Assembly: GCF_032341995.1 (NCBI RefSeq)
Contig: NZ_CP135439.1
Span: 1,178,001-1,242,000 of the forward strand
DNA from: Domibacillus sp. DTU_2020_1001157_1_SI_ALB_TIR_016
GTDB lineage: Bacteria; Bacillota; Bacilli; Bacillales; Domibacillaceae
Direction of reading: 5' to 3'
Length of the DNA stretch: 64,000 nt
Below are positions 16,808-27,875 of the stretch, piece after piece. How positions within the stretch are numbered: the stretch's first letter is position 1; each line of letters begins with the position of its first letter. The notes under the pieces are model-generated. The model was given only the letters and a program-made list of their open reading frames with translations, was not told the origin of the DNA and did not search any database. The translations under genes were made by a program, and so were the position numbers.

Positions 16808-17419
16808 TTGTACGAGTATATTAAAGGATTTATTACATTTGTAGGGCCGGAGTATATTGTTGTTGAAAACAATGGCATCGGCTACCGAGTGCTTACACCG
16901 AACCCGTTTGCTTTTTCAAAACATGAGCAGGAAGAAAAAACGGTTTATTTGTATCAGCATGTTCGTGAAGATGCTCATGTTCTGTTTGGATTTGCAGCGG
17001 TGGAAGAAAAAAGGCTATTTGAAAAGCTGATTAGTGTGTCCGGCATCGGTCCAAAAGGAGCACTGGCGGTTCTGGCTTCTGGTACACCATCACATGTTGT
17101 CAGTGCAATCGAGCGCGAAGACGAGCCTTATTTGGTGAAATTCCCGGGGATCGGCAAAAAAACGGCGCGCCAAATGATTTTAGATTTAAAGGGAAAGCTG
17201 GATCACGTTGTATCGGATTCTTTGACCGGTTTATTTGCTCCAAAACAGCCGGAACCTGCTTCATCGGGGAATGCTGCGCTTGATGAAGCGCTGCTTGCGC
17301 TTGAGGCGCTGGGCTATTCAGCGCGGGAAATCAAGCGCATTACGGGCCGGCTCGAGAAAGAAGCGGCCATGTCTACTGATGAGTACATTCGAAAAGGACT
17401 GCAGCTGCTGCTTGGATAA
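16808..17419 (+). CDS. ruvA: Holliday junction branch-migration protein RuvA
   Basis: RuvA binds four-way DNA junctions as a tetramer and loads RuvB. The 203-residue product has an N-terminal OB fold (YEYIKGFITFVGPEYIVVENNGIGYRV), two helix-hairpin-helix motifs (SVSGIGPKGALAVL and KFPGIGKKTARQMILDLKGKL) and a mobile C-terminal domain that touches RuvB (ALDEALLALEALGYSAREIKRI). Translation starts at TTG 16808, after aaaggagacag, which matches the normal MIEFVKG-type start. The ATG 30 bases earlier would add a non-homologous tail. Confidence 0.96.
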   Translation: MYEYIKGFITFVGPEYIVVENNGIGYRVLTPNPFAFSKHEQEEKTVYLYQHVREDAHVLFGFAAVEEKRLFEKLISVSGIGPKGALAVLASGTPSHVVSAIEREDEPYLVKFPGIGKKTARQMILDLKGKLDHVVSDSLTGLFAPKQPEPASSGNAALDEALLALEALGYSAREIKRITGRLEKEAAMSTDEYIRKGLQLLLG

Positions 17420-17434
17420 GAAGGAGGGACTGGA

Positions 17435-18439
17435 TTGGAAGATCAGCGGGTATTATCAGGCGGAGCCGGAGCAGAAGAACGATTTGAAGAGCAGTCGCTC
17501 CGGCCGCAAACGTTACGTCAATATATTGGACAGGAACAAGTTAAACAAAACTTGTCTATTTTTATTGAAGCAGCATTGAAACGGGAAGAAACACTGGATC
17601 ACGTGCTTCTGTATGGGCCTCCTGGACTTGGCAAAACAACGATGGCAGCGGTCATTGCCAACGAAATGGGGTCCGGATTCCGGACAACATCCGGTCCGGC
17701 CATTGAACGTCCAGGAGATTTAGCCGCAGTATTAACAGCCCTTGCCCCAGGCGATGTGCTGTTTATTGATGAGATTCACCGGCTGCCACGCTCGATTGAA
17801 GAAGTCCTTTATCCGGCAATGGAAGACTTCTGTCTTGATATTGTGATTGGAAAAGGACCGGAAGCAAGGTCAGTGCGGCTTGATCTGCCTCCGTTTACAC
17901 TTATTGGCGCAACCACACGGGCCGGGGCACTTTCTGCGCCGCTTCGTGACCGGTTTGGCGTTCACTCCCGGTTAGAGTATTATACGCCTGATCAGCTCAA
18001 GGAAGTTGTCATACGAACAGCAGATATACTGGGTACCTCTATTGATGCAGAAGGAGCCGGTGAGCTGGCGCGCCGCTCACGCGGTACACCCCGTATTGCC
18101 AATCGATTATTAAAACGGGTGCGCGATTATGCGGAAGTCCGTGGAGAAGGGCACATTACGATCGAAAAAGCGAACGAAGCGCTTGAGCTTCTGCAGGTCG
18201 ACCGCCTTGGCCTTGATCATATTGACCATAAATTGCTTAACACGATATTAAGCCGTTTTAAAGGCGGTCCGGTGGGGCTTGATACGCTGGCTGCTAGCAT
18301 TGGCGAAGAATCTGCTACAATAGAAGACGTATATGAACCTTATTTATTGCAAATTGGTTTTCTGCAGCGGACGCCGCGTGGAAGAATCGCCCTGCCGGCC
18401 GCTTATGAGCATTTTGGAATGGAGCTGCCTGCATTATGA
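17435..18439 (+). CDS. ruvB: Holliday junction branch-migration ATPase RuvB
   Basis: This AAA+ motor of 334 residues drives branch migration with RuvA. Walker A GPPGLGKT is at residues 61-68 and Walker B is LFIDEIHRL. The sensor [18 protein letters not shown] contains the arginine finger region, and a winged helix ends the protein ([22 protein letters not shown]). It starts with TTG after aaggagggact, 15 bases behind ruvA. The final bases overlap the start of the small membrane-protein gene that follows. Confidence 0.97.
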   Translation: MEDQRVLSGGAGAEERFEEQSLRPQTLRQYIGQEQVKQNLSIFIEAALKREETLDHVLLYGPPGLGKTTMAAVIANEMGSGFRTTSGPAIERPGDLAAVLTALAPGDVLFIDEIHRLPRSIEEVLYPAMEDFCLDIVIGKGPEARSVRLDLPPFTLIGATTRAGALSAPLRDRFGVHSRLEYYTPDQLKEVVIRTADILGTSIDAEGAGELARRSRGTPRIANRLLKRVRDYAEVRGEGHITIEKANEALELLQVDRLGLDHIDHKLLNTILSRFKGGPVGLDTLAASIGEESATIEDVYEPYLLQIGFLQRTPRGRIALPAAYEHFGMELPAL

Positions 18440-18642
18440 CAAGTATGGGCAAAATGCTGATGGCAGCTGGGGCCGTTTTATTCCTCATTGGGCTTCTTGT
18501 CCAATTTGGAAAGCTCGGCCGGCTGCCGGGCGATATTGTGATTAAAAAAGAAAACGCAACCTTTTATTTTCCGATTGTAACATCGATCGTGGCAAGCATT
18601 GTGCTGTCGCTTCTTTTTTATGTAATTGGAAAATGGAGATAA
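18436..18642 (+). CDS. yrzS: DUF2905 small membrane protein (YrzS-like)
   Basis: The 68-residue protein has two hydrophobic segments (about 7-23 and 46-63) joined by a conserved loop with [23 protein letters not shown], the DUF2905 signature. Its function is unknown. It overlaps ruvB by 4 bases (ATGA), so it is translationally coupled, and it lies 16 bases before queA. The same small gene sits between ruvB and queA in many Bacillaceae. Confidence 0.88.
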   Translation: MTSMGKMLMAAGAVLFLIGLLVQFGKLGRLPGDIVIKKENATFYFPIVTSIVASIVLSLLFYVIGKWR

Positions 18643-18658
18643 ATTAGAGGTGTAAGAA

Positions 18659-20843
<2,185 letters not shown>

Positions 20844-20878
20844 CGTTGTTTGTTTTTGGAAAGGAGTGAAGAATACGA

Positions 20879-21148
20879 ATGGAAGCATTAGCTCAGTTTC
20901 TCCCTTTGATTATCATGTTTGCACTGTTTTATTTCCTATTGATCCGCCCGCAGCGAAAGCGTCAGCGCACGGTGATGGAAATGCAGACCAATTTGCAAAA
21001 AGGAGACAAAATCGTCACAATTGGCGGTCTTCACGGTATGATTGAATCAACCGATGAAACAACGATTACCATTGTAGTTGGCGATGGTACACGTTTAACA
21101 TTTGACCGCTCTGCGGTACGTGATGTAGTAAACAAAACGACTGTCTAA
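20879..21148 (+). CDS. yajC: Preprotein translocase accessory subunit YajC
   Basis: The 89-residue single-span membrane protein has a hydrophobic segment (about 7-22) followed by the conserved RPQRKRQ and a cytoplasmic beta domain (GDKIVTIGGLHGMIESTDETTITIVVGDGTRLTFDRSAVRDV). It associates with SecDF. It ends the ruvAB-queA-tgt transcript and is followed by two terminator-like hairpins. Confidence 0.97.
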   Translation: MEALAQFLPLIIMFALFYFLLIRPQRKRQRTVMEMQTNLQKGDKIVTIGGLHGMIESTDETTITIVVGDGTRLTFDRSAVRDVVNKTTV

Positions 21149-21152
21149 CATG

Positions 21153-21182
21153 CAAAAGCCGGGAAAATACTCTGGACTTTTT
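21153..21182 (+). terminator. First of two related terminator hairpins after yajC
   Basis: AAAAGCCGGG pairs with CTCTGG-CTTTT if one A is bulged, and a T run follows. The sequence is clearly related to the stronger hairpin at 21211-21240 and looks like a diverged duplicate. Confidence 0.5.
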
Positions 21183-21210
21183 GAGCGTAGACAAAGTTAG
21201 AAAGCAGCCT

Positions 21211-21240
21211 GAAAGCCCGGAAAATATTCCGGGCTTTTTA
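21211..21240. terminator. Bidirectional terminator between yajC and spoVB
   Basis: AAAGCCCGGAA / TTCCGGGCTTT with a short AATA loop and T run. Its right edge contains the spoVB stop codon, so it can end both convergent transcripts. Confidence 0.88.
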
Positions 21241-22752
21241 TGTGCGCCAAAAAAGAAGCGTGGACAGATCGTTCTTTTTAAAGATACCGAGTACAACAGC
21301 ACCAGCTACATAAACGAACAGGCAGCCGGCCATTCCACCTCCTACATAAAGGAAGGTACTCTCTTTAAGAAAGGGAAGAAACGCCTGGGCGCTGAAAAAG
21401 GTAAAGAGAAGCAGCAAACCGATTTTTGCGTATAACCCATATTGAAGTGAAAACGGTACAGCTTTTAGCATAGCCGCTGTGTGAAGAAGTGTAACAATCA
21501 CGATGCCGGCCGCTATGGCAATAGCTGTGCCGCGAATACCAAACACAGGCTGGCTTGATAAAAGAAAGATGATAAGAAGCTTTACCACAGCGCCATAAAA
21601 GCTGTTCAGCATGGCAGCTCGTGACAAGTTAAGTGCCTGAAGAACTGCCTGGAGCGGTCCCTGGCAATAATAAAGAAGAAAAAAGGGTGCCATAAGCTGA
21701 ATTAAATCGGCTCCTTTTTGGGTATGATACATCACCAGCATAAAAGGCTCTGCAAACAAAAACAGAATAATCGTAGCGAATCCGCCTGACAACAAGCAAA
21801 AGCGGATGGATTCATTTACCCGCCAGGCAATGTTGCTGAATCTTTTTTTACTGAAAGACTCGCTAATATCCGGAACGAGCGAGGATGAAAGAGCAACCGT
21901 TAAAAAAGACGGCAGGAACATGAGCGGCAGCGCATAGCCCGTCAACACTCCGTATTCTTTCATCGCTTCACTTGAAGCAAGCCCTGCAATGGCCAGGCTC
22001 TTCACGACGACAATCGGCTCTAAAAACCAGGCACCCGATCCAATCAGCCGGCTTCCAACAGCAGGAAGAGCCGTTTCCGCCAATTCGCCAAAAAGAGGCC
22101 GGCTTGTCCGCCTGCCGGGATACTTCCGGACTTTCCGCCACTCCGAACGAAAGGAGCCGAGAAGATAAAGGAGGGAAATCAGCTCTCCAGCTGAAGCAGC
22201 TGCCATGGCACCTGCTGCAGCATACTCGATTCCATAAGGCAGAAGAAGCCTCCCTGATACAATAATCAAGCCGATTCGGACGACCTGCTCAATCAGCTGT
22301 GAAAGAGCAGCCGGCTTCATATTCATCTTTCCTTGAAAATAGCCGCGCACAATAGATGAAATGGCGATAATTGGAATCGACGGTGCTATTGCATAAAGCG
22401 GCAGGACTGCCCGTTTATCATGAAATAAGTTTTCAGCAAGATAGGGTGCCAGCAAACAAAATAAAGGTGTTAAAACGGCTGCCAGTGAAAGGGTAATAAA
22501 AAGCGATGTGCAGAAAATATGCTTTCGCTGTGCATCATTTTCTGCAGCGGCAACGCTTCGTGTAACAGCCACCGGCAGTCCGAACTGAACGGCTGTAATC
22601 GTTAATATAAAAGCTGGAAATACAGCCATATACAAGCCGACGCCTTCTTCGCCAATTAACCGGGCAATGACCATCCGGTTGACGAAGCCAAGGATTTTTA
22701 CAAGGAAAATAGCGCCTGCAAGCCACATCGTTCCTTTTATAAATGATGACAA
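21238..22752 (-). CDS. spoVB: SpoVB, stage V sporulation polysaccharide flippase (MurJ/MOP family)
   Basis: This 504-residue integral membrane protein has about 14 hydrophobic segments of the MOP flippase superfamily. SpoVB is required for cortex synthesis and is thought to flip lipid-linked peptidoglycan precursors in the mother cell. The N-terminus FIKGTMWLAGAIFLVKILGFVNRMVIARLIGEEGVGLYM matches SpoVB closely. I chose TTG 22752 (behind aaggcggtggc); the longer frame up to 22848 reads through the divergent intergenic region. It is convergent with yajC and divergent from comN, as in B. subtilis. Confidence 0.94.
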   Translation of the reverse strand: MSSFIKGTMWLAGAIFLVKILGFVNRMVIARLIGEEGVGLYMAVFPAFILTITAVQFGLPVAVTRSVAAAENDAQRKHIFCTSLFITLSLAAVLTPLFCLLAPYLAENLFHDKRAVLPLYAIAPSIPIIAISSIVRGYFQGKMNMKPAALSQLIEQVVRIGLIIVSGRLLLPYGIEYAAAGAMAAASAGELISLLYLLGSFRSEWRKVRKYPGRRTSRPLFGELAETALPAVGSRLIGSGAWFLEPIVVVKSLAIAGLASSEAMKEYGVLTGYALPLMFLPSFLTVALSSSLVPDISESFSKKRFSNIAWRVNESIRFCLLSGGFATIILFLFAEPFMLVMYHTQKGADLIQLMAPFFLLYYCQGPLQAVLQALNLSRAAMLNSFYGAVVKLLIIFLLSSQPVFGIRGTAIAIAAGIVIVTLLHTAAMLKAVPFSLQYGLYAKIGLLLLFTFFSAQAFLPFLKESTFLYVGGGMAGCLFVYVAGAVVLGIFKKNDLSTLLFWRT

Positions 22753-22846
22753 TCTGCCACCGCCTTTTCTAAGAAAGTAATTGTGAGAAAAGTATTGTAT
22801 AATGAGATATATGTACAAAGATGGACGAGCATGACAGGGGGCATTC

Positions 22847-23164
22847 ATGATGGGAAATCATCCGTACGATGTGTATTACGACAAGCTGCTGCCGGCACTA
22901 ATCAGCAAAGTTGAAGAGTTTCGGCTGCTTCACTATGAAACTGCAGAAACGGGTATGCTATGGCGGTTTTTGAAAGAAAAAAGGTGGAAATCAATGGACA
23001 CAGAGCGTTCGCTTTCCCGTTTAGTAGGAGATATCTTATCAGTGAAGCCGGGAGAATATATGAATTACACGCAGCTGACGGCCTTTAAAGCGCCGGAATG
23101 GAGTGAACCGCTGTCTGATGAGGAAATAGCTGCTTTGTTTGCCCCGCCTAAAGAAAGGGAGTAA
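22847..23164 (+). CDS. comN: Post-transcriptional regulator ComN
   Basis: The 105-residue acidic protein (DYYDKLLPALISKVEEFRLLHYETA... LWRFLKEKRWK... LSRLVGDILSVKPGEYMNYTQLTAFK) belongs to the ComN/YrzD family. It sits between spoVB and secDF, as in B. subtilis. There ComN controls the comE late-competence transcript after transcription and localises to division sites. Two in-frame ATG codons (22847, 22850) both fit the cagggggc ribosome-binding site. A strong secDF-directed promoter begins right at its stop codon. Confidence 0.85.
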   Translation: MMGNHPYDVYYDKLLPALISKVEEFRLLHYETAETGMLWRFLKEKRWKSMDTERSLSRLVGDILSVKPGEYMNYTQLTAFKAPEWSEPLSDEEIAALFAPPKERE

Positions 23165-23165
23165 A

Positions 23166-23194
23166 TTGACAGCCTGTTTGTTCTCATTCATAAT
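23166..23194 (+). promoter_or_regulatory. Sigma-A promoter upstream of secDF
   Basis: TTGACA (23166-23171), a 17-base spacer and CATAAT (23189-23194). Transcription should start near 23201, a few bases before the hairpin at 23209-23239. Confidence 0.82.
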
Positions 23195-23208
23195 GTAGAG
23201 GGCTAAGG

Positions 23209-23239
23209 GATTCTGGTATTCGTTACCGGAATTTTTTTT
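23209..23239 (+). terminator. Terminator/attenuator in the secDF leader
   Basis: ATTCTGGTA / TACCGGAAT (one G-T pair) with a TTCGT loop is followed by eight T and then A. It could end comN transcripts, but it lies downstream of the promoter at 23166-23194, so secDF transcription must read through it. Confidence 0.75.
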
Positions 23240-23280
23240 ATCAACTGGTTTTTATATATCATAAGGAGTGGGAATGTAGA

Positions 23281-25542
23281 ATGGTAAAACGGAGCCGGAT
23301 CGTTGCTTTTTTGCTCGTGGTCCTCGTTTTGTTAGGAGCGATGAGTACAACGGCAAAAAACATCGTCCAGGATATTAAGCTGGGGCTTGATTTGCAGGGT
23401 GGTTTTGAAGTGCTGTATGAAGTACAGCCTGCAAAAGAAGGCCAGAAAATAACAGAAAGTGTAGTAGCGGATACCGCTGAAGCGCTGGATAAGCGAATTA
23501 ACGCTCTTGGTGTCAGCGAGCCAAGCATTCAAGTGGAGGAAGGCAATCGGATTCGTGTGCAGCTGGCTGGTATAGAGGATCAGGAGCAGGCACGAAGCAT
23601 GCTGTCTACACAGGCAAATTTATCTTTTCGCGATGTAAACGACAAGTTGATGATGGATGGAAGCGATCTTGTCGAAGGTGGAGCTGAGCAGTCCTTTACG
23701 GAAACAGGGCAGCCCAACGTCGCTGTTAAGTTAAAAGATAAGGATAAATTCAAAGAAGTAACAGAAAAAATTGTTTCCATGGCACCAAACAATCAGCTGG
23801 TCATCTGGCTTGATTTTGAAGAAGGCAAAGATTCCTTTGCCAAGGAAGTTCAAAAAGAAGATCCGAAGTTTTTGTCGGCCCCAAATGTTGACGAGGTATT
23901 TAATACAACAGAAGTCACCATTCAAGGGGATTTTACAGTAGAAGAAGCACAGGAACTTGCAGCACTGCTGGATGCAGGGGCTCTTCCGGTCAAACTGAAA
24001 GAAATATATTCAACGTCCGTTGGGGCACAGTTTGGTGAACAAGCACTCAATGAAACGATTCTTGCCGGTATTGTTGGTATCGGGATCATCTTCTTATTTA
24101 TGATTCTATATTACCGCTTGCCGGGATTCGTAGCAGTCATTACACTGATAGCCTTTCTTTACTTAACACTGCTTATTTTTGATTTGCTTGGTGCAGTCAT
24201 GACGCTGCCGGGTATCGCGGCTCTTATACTTGGGGTTGGGATGGCAGTAGATGCGAACATCATTACCGCAGAGCGGATCAAGGAAGAAATTAAGATTGGC
24301 CGGCCGATCAAAGCCGCTTTCAAGACAGGAAGCAGCAACGCCTTCCTGACCGTCGTTGACGCAAACTTAACGACACTGCTGGCAGGCGGCGTTTTATTTT
24401 ACTTTGGGACAAGCTCTGTAAAAGGCTTTGCGACAACTTTGATTATCAGTATTCTTGTCAGCTTTATTACCGCTATCTGGGGTGCAAGGGTGCTGATGAG
24501 CATTCTTGTGAAAAGCAACTGGCTAAATAATAAGCCGGGCTGGTTTGGCGTGAAAAAAGCAGATATTCATCCGATCAGTGAAGGATATGATGCGCTGGAT
24601 CTGCCAACTAAATTTGACAAGCTGGATTTTGTTAAACCGCATAAAAAGCTGTTTGCACTATCGGCTGTGGCGATTATTGCCGGCATGATTGTACTGGCTG
24701 TTTTCCGTTTAAACCTGGGTATTGATTTCTCCAGCGGTTCCCGGATGGAATTGCTGTCTGAGAAGCCGTTAACCGAGGAGGCGGTTGAAGCAGAGCTTGA
24801 CAAGCTTGGCTATGACGTAAATGTAACGCTTGGCGGGGACAATCAAACCATTGCGTCTGCCCGGTTTGATGAAGCGCTGACGCAGCAGGAAATTGCTAAA
24901 GTCAAAGCAGGCATGAATGAAAAATTTGGATCTGAGCCAAATATCAGCACTGTTTCGCCGGTCGTTGGAAAAGAGCTGGCGAAAAATGCAATGAAGGCAC
25001 TTGCCATTGCCACAATAGGAATTATTTTGTATGTGGCGTTCCGCTTTGAATTTTATATGGGCCTTGCTGCCGTTCTGGCACTTTTGCATGACGTATTCTT
25101 CATCATTGCGTTTTTCAGTTTAACGCGTCTTGAAGTCGATATTACCTTTATCGCGGCTGTATTGACGATTGTCGGATATTCGATTAACGATACGATCGTT
25201 ACATTTGACCGGATTCGCGAAAATATGACGAAAGCAAAGAAAATCACGGCACCGGAGCAACTGGACGTTATTGTCAATAAAAGTATCAGGCAGACGCTGG
25301 CCCGTTCTATAAATACGGTTTTAACTGTCGTCATTGCTGTTATTGCGTTGATTGTGTTTGGAAGCCCGTCGATCTTAAACTTCTCTATTGCGCTTTTGGT
25401 CGGCTTGATTGGTGGAGCATACTCGTCTATCTTTATTGCTTCCCAGCTATGGCTGATTTGGAAAAAGAAAGAATTAAAGAAAAAAGGCAAGTTAATTACG
25501 TACAAAGAAAAAGCAGCAAACAAAGACGAATTACAAGTATAA
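23281..25542 (+). CDS. secDF: Fused SecD-SecF protein-export subunit
   Basis: The 753-residue fusion has the SecD half first (one membrane segment, DIKLGLDLQGGFEVLYEV, a large extracytoplasmic domain, then five membrane segments with PGIAALILGVGMAVDANIITAERIKEEI). The SecF half follows (from about residue 465; NLGIDFSSGSRMEL and VLTIVGYSINDTIVTFDRIRENM). SecDF uses the proton-motive force to pull secreted proteins outward. Fusion is normal in Bacillus. A bidirectional terminator follows. Confidence 0.98.
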   Translation: MVKRSRIVAFLLVVLVLLGAMSTTAKNIVQDIKLGLDLQGGFEVLYEVQPAKEGQKITESVVADTAEALDKRINALGVSEPSIQVEEGNRIRVQLAGIEDQEQARSMLSTQANLSFRDVNDKLMMDGSDLVEGGAEQSFTETGQPNVAVKLKDKDKFKEVTEKIVSMAPNNQLVIWLDFEEGKDSFAKEVQKEDPKFLSAPNVDEVFNTTEVTIQGDFTVEEAQELAALLDAGALPVKLKEIYSTSVGAQFGEQALNETILAGIVGIGIIFLFMILYYRLPGFVAVITLIAFLYLTLLIFDLLGAVMTLPGIAALILGVGMAVDANIITAERIKEEIKIGRPIKAAFKTGSSNAFLTVVDANLTTLLAGGVLFYFGTSSVKGFATTLIISILVSFITAIWGARVLMSILVKSNWLNNKPGWFGVKKADIHPISEGYDALDLPTKFDKLDFVKPHKKLFALSAVAIIAGMIVLAVFRLNLGIDFSSGSRMELLSEKPLTEEAVEAELDKLGYDVNVTLGGDNQTIASARFDEALTQQEIAKVKAGMNEKFGSEPNISTVSPVVGKELAKNAMKALAIATIGIILYVAFRFEFYMGLAAVLALLHDVFFIIAFFSLTRLEVDITFIAAVLTIVGYSINDTIVTFDRIRENMTKAKKITAPEQLDVIVNKSIRQTLARSINTVLTVVIAVIALIVFGSPSILNFSIALLVGLIGGAYSSIFIASQLWLIWKKKELKKKGKLITYKEKAANKDELQV

Positions 25543-25545
25543 AGG

Positions 25546-25582
25546 CAAAAAACCTGCAGACGCATCAGTCTGCAGGTTTTTT
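25546..25582. terminator. Bidirectional terminator between secDF and the response-regulator gene
   Basis: Perfect AAAACCTGCAGAC / GTCTGCAGGTTTT arms with a GCATCA loop and T/A tracts on both sides. Confidence 0.92.
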
Positions 25583-25585
25583 CTG

Positions 25586-26518
25586 TTAATATGGATGGTT
25601 TGTTTCGGTTCTTAGGCGTTTCGCTTCAAAAAAGAACATTTGGATAAATTTTTTCATATTCACTTTAACGGGAGCAGAAGCGGCATTTGGGTCTTTTTGC
25701 AGTTCCATCATTTTTTGGCGGACGGTCATAAAGTCAAAAAACTTGGCCGCATAAAACTCAAATTTAGGATTGGCGTAATCAGTCAGCCCGAGTGAAGCAA
25801 AATGAACGATGGAGTGAATAATAGCGCGGCGGACCCGCTGTTCCGAAGCTTTTATTTCCCTGTTAACCGCTTGGGCGGAAGCAGATTCACCCAGTCTTTT
25901 TTGAATCGTCTTTTCAAAAATGGTTTTTAAAGAAGGAAAGTTTGGATCAAAAGCCGCTTCCTCGTCTGAAAATAAAAAGGAAAGAATATCAAGCAAATCC
26001 TTCGCGCCGTTATGGCCGACAATCCCCAGTTCAGCCAGCAGATATTCTCCTGTATCGATTAAGCTCGTTTCGCTTTGTGCAGCGCGTCTGTCCGATTCTT
26101 CGGCCGGCAGCAGGCTGTTTAAGGATGTTTTAATCGTCTGGATTGATTTTTCAAGCTGAATCCGCTCTTTTACTTTTCGAATGACCGTAATGATTTCAAT
26201 TCGGTTGATCGGTTTCATAACGTAGTATTCTACACCGAGGGCGTATGCTTCACCGATCAGTTCCTTCGTTTCTACTTGTGAAATCATAATCACTTTGCCA
26301 TTGTACCCTGCCAGGTCACGGATCGTTTCCAGGCCGTCTTTAATCGGCATCAGCAAATCAATAAAAAGGATATCAATTTTTTGCATGTTCAAAAACGCGC
26401 CGGTTAATCCATCGCCATCTGCTTGTTCTCCGGCCACTTCTCCCAAATCCTCATCTTCAATAATTTTCGTCAGCGTAAGACGAATTGCATCATCATCATC
26501 TACAAGAAAAAAACGCAT
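25586..26518 (-). CDS. GlnL/YcbB-type response regulator
   Basis: The 310-residue protein has a receiver domain (1-120: FFLVDDDDAIRLTL with acidic pocket, phospho-Asp in ILFIDLLMP, Thr/Ser position in MISQVE, Lys in VMKPI). A C-terminal YcbB-type DNA-binding domain follows (ELGIVGHNGAKDLLDILSFL to KFIQMFFFEAKRLR). This is the architecture of B. subtilis GlnL, which works with GlnK in glutamine/glutamate uptake. It lies 6 bases behind its kinase and is convergent with secDF. The target is probably the divergent symporter at 28086, which has matching repeats at its promoter. This pair is absent from this locus in B. subtilis. Confidence 0.85.
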   Translation of the reverse strand: MRFFLVDDDDAIRLTLTKIIEDEDLGEVAGEQADGDGLTGAFLNMQKIDILFIDLLMPIKDGLETIRDLAGYNGKVIMISQVETKELIGEAYALGVEYYVMKPINRIEIITVIRKVKERIQLEKSIQTIKTSLNSLLPAEESDRRAAQSETSLIDTGEYLLAELGIVGHNGAKDLLDILSFLFSDEEAAFDPNFPSLKTIFEKTIQKRLGESASAQAVNREIKASEQRVRRAIIHSIVHFASLGLTDYANPKFEFYAAKFFDFMTVRQKMMELQKDPNAASAPVKVNMKKFIQMFFFEAKRLRTETNHPY

Positions 26519-26524
26519 ATGTAA

Positions 26525-27805
26525 TCAACCTTTCTGCATAAACGCCTGAACCGGAATGTTAATTTGAAACAAAACACTGCCCGGTTCATTTTTTAACTCA
26601 ATACTGCCATGAAATCCATTCACGATCTCCTTTACATGGGCAAGCCCAATGCCTGTTGAAGGGTTTCCTTGTTCATCATACTTTGTTGTAAAGCCCGGCT
26701 CGAAAATTACCTTCTGATATTTATCGGAAATAGGAAGACCGCTATTGCGCACCTGAAGCTCAATGTGCTCCTGCTGCGATAAAAGCTTGATTTGGACAAA
26801 CCCTTCCTTTGGTATGGCCTCGACGGCATTTGAAACCAAATTATTGAGAAGGGACAGGAACGTATAAGCATGATATGGAGGATGCTCCCCCGATACTGCA
26901 GATAAAAAGATCACCTTCTTTTTTAAGGCAGCAGCATACTTTTCATTAATCTGGACTGTTAGTTGAAGAAGTTCCTCAGCACTCATAAAATCTTTCGGGC
27001 TTTCGTTTGTAATTACATTGGAAAGTCCGGCATAAATCCGCTGATTATCTTTTTTAATATCGTGAATTTTACCCGCCAGCTTCAATGCCTCCTGGCTTGC
27101 CGGATGATCTTCCTGTTTTAGAGAGCGATAGAGATGATAGGATTCTTTTGTCGCTTCTTCTGCATCAGTGAGTGTTTTTTTTAAATAAACAGTTTCTTCA
27201 TACAAACTGGAAACAAGCATGAGCATATACTCATTTCGCTCTGTGATATGCTTTTCTCTTGTATACGCTTCATTTAGTTTCAGCATGTTCAGCAAACTAA
27301 CAACGATAAAACTGCGGGCAAGTGCAATGAGAACAATTTCTTTTATGTCGTTGAAAGAAAGAGAAATCTCAAACAGCAGATAATCAATAAAAAGCTCGAT
27401 AGAATTGGAAGCCAAATCAATTCCAAGCATGGCAAATCCAACGCCAAGCAGCCCATTTCGATGACTTTTTACGTAAAAAAGACGGAACAAACAAGCGTAT
27501 GAAAAATAATAAATAAAAGCTGGAACATGATGCGAAAAAGAAAGGATGAGATCTTGTTCATGAAAAGAAGCTGTCTCAAGACCGGTACGAAATAAAAAGA
27601 CCGTTGCAGCGGTAAGCAGGCCGGCCCATATGATCCGTTCCTTCCTTAAATATAACAAAAAGAAAAACATAACCGGCGGACCCAGCCCAATCCGGAACAC
27701 TTCTCCAAATGGATAAATCTTCAGTTCTCCTGCTGCTGGAACAGCCAAAATCATGATAAGTATCAGGAGCCGCTCATTTTTCAAAAAGGCGCGGGAAGGA
27801 AAAAT
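26525..27805 (-). CDS. GlnK/YcbA-type membrane sensor histidine kinase
   Basis: The first 190 residues hold about six hydrophobic segments and no obvious extracellular domain. A linker follows, then a phosphoacceptor region KIHDIKKDNQRIYAGL (His-Asp-x-Lys type) and an ATPase domain with LLNNLVSNAVEAI (N box) and STGIGLAHVKEIV (G box). It resembles GlnK of B. subtilis. The start is unusual. The promoter -10 covers the first codons of the longest frame (TTG 27850). The only good ribosome-binding site, AAGGAGGGGG (27811-27820), is 5-8 bases before an in-frame ATT at 27805; the next standard start, TTG 27784, is about 27 bases away. ATT is therefore preferred, with low certainty. Confidence 0.82.
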   Translation of the reverse strand: MFPSRAFLKNERLLILIMILAVPAAGELKIYPFGEVFRIGLGPPVMFFFLLYLRKERIIWAGLLTAATVFLFRTGLETASFHEQDLILSFSHHVPAFIYYFSYACLFRLFYVKSHRNGLLGVGFAMLGIDLASNSIELFIDYLLFEISLSFNDIKEIVLIALARSFIVVSLLNMLKLNEAYTREKHITERNEYMLMLVSSLYEETVYLKKTLTDAEEATKESYHLYRSLKQEDHPASQEALKLAGKIHDIKKDNQRIYAGLSNVITNESPKDFMSAEELLQLTVQINEKYAAALKKKVIFLSAVSGEHPPYHAYTFLSLLNNLVSNAVEAIPKEGFVQIKLLSQQEHIELQVRNSGLPISDKYQKVIFEPGFTTKYDEQGNPSTGIGLAHVKEIVNGFHGSIELKNEPGSVLFQINIPVQAFMQKG

Positions 27806-27841
27806 AAAAACCCCCTCCTTTTGTTTCGATTTATGAAGAAT

Positions 27842-27870
27842 AGTATACAATTGGGCGATGCGTAATACAA
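27842..27870 (-). promoter_or_regulatory. Promoter of the sensor kinase-response regulator operon
   Basis: Reading the minus strand: TTGTAT (complement of 27865-27870), a 17-base spacer and TATACT (complement of 27842-27847). Confidence 0.8.
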
Positions 27871-27875
27871 CTTAA

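Noticed and set aside
21181..21435. Plus-strand frame of 84 codons starting in the yajC-spoVB terminator.
   Set aside because: It runs antisense through spoVB codons and starts inside a terminator.
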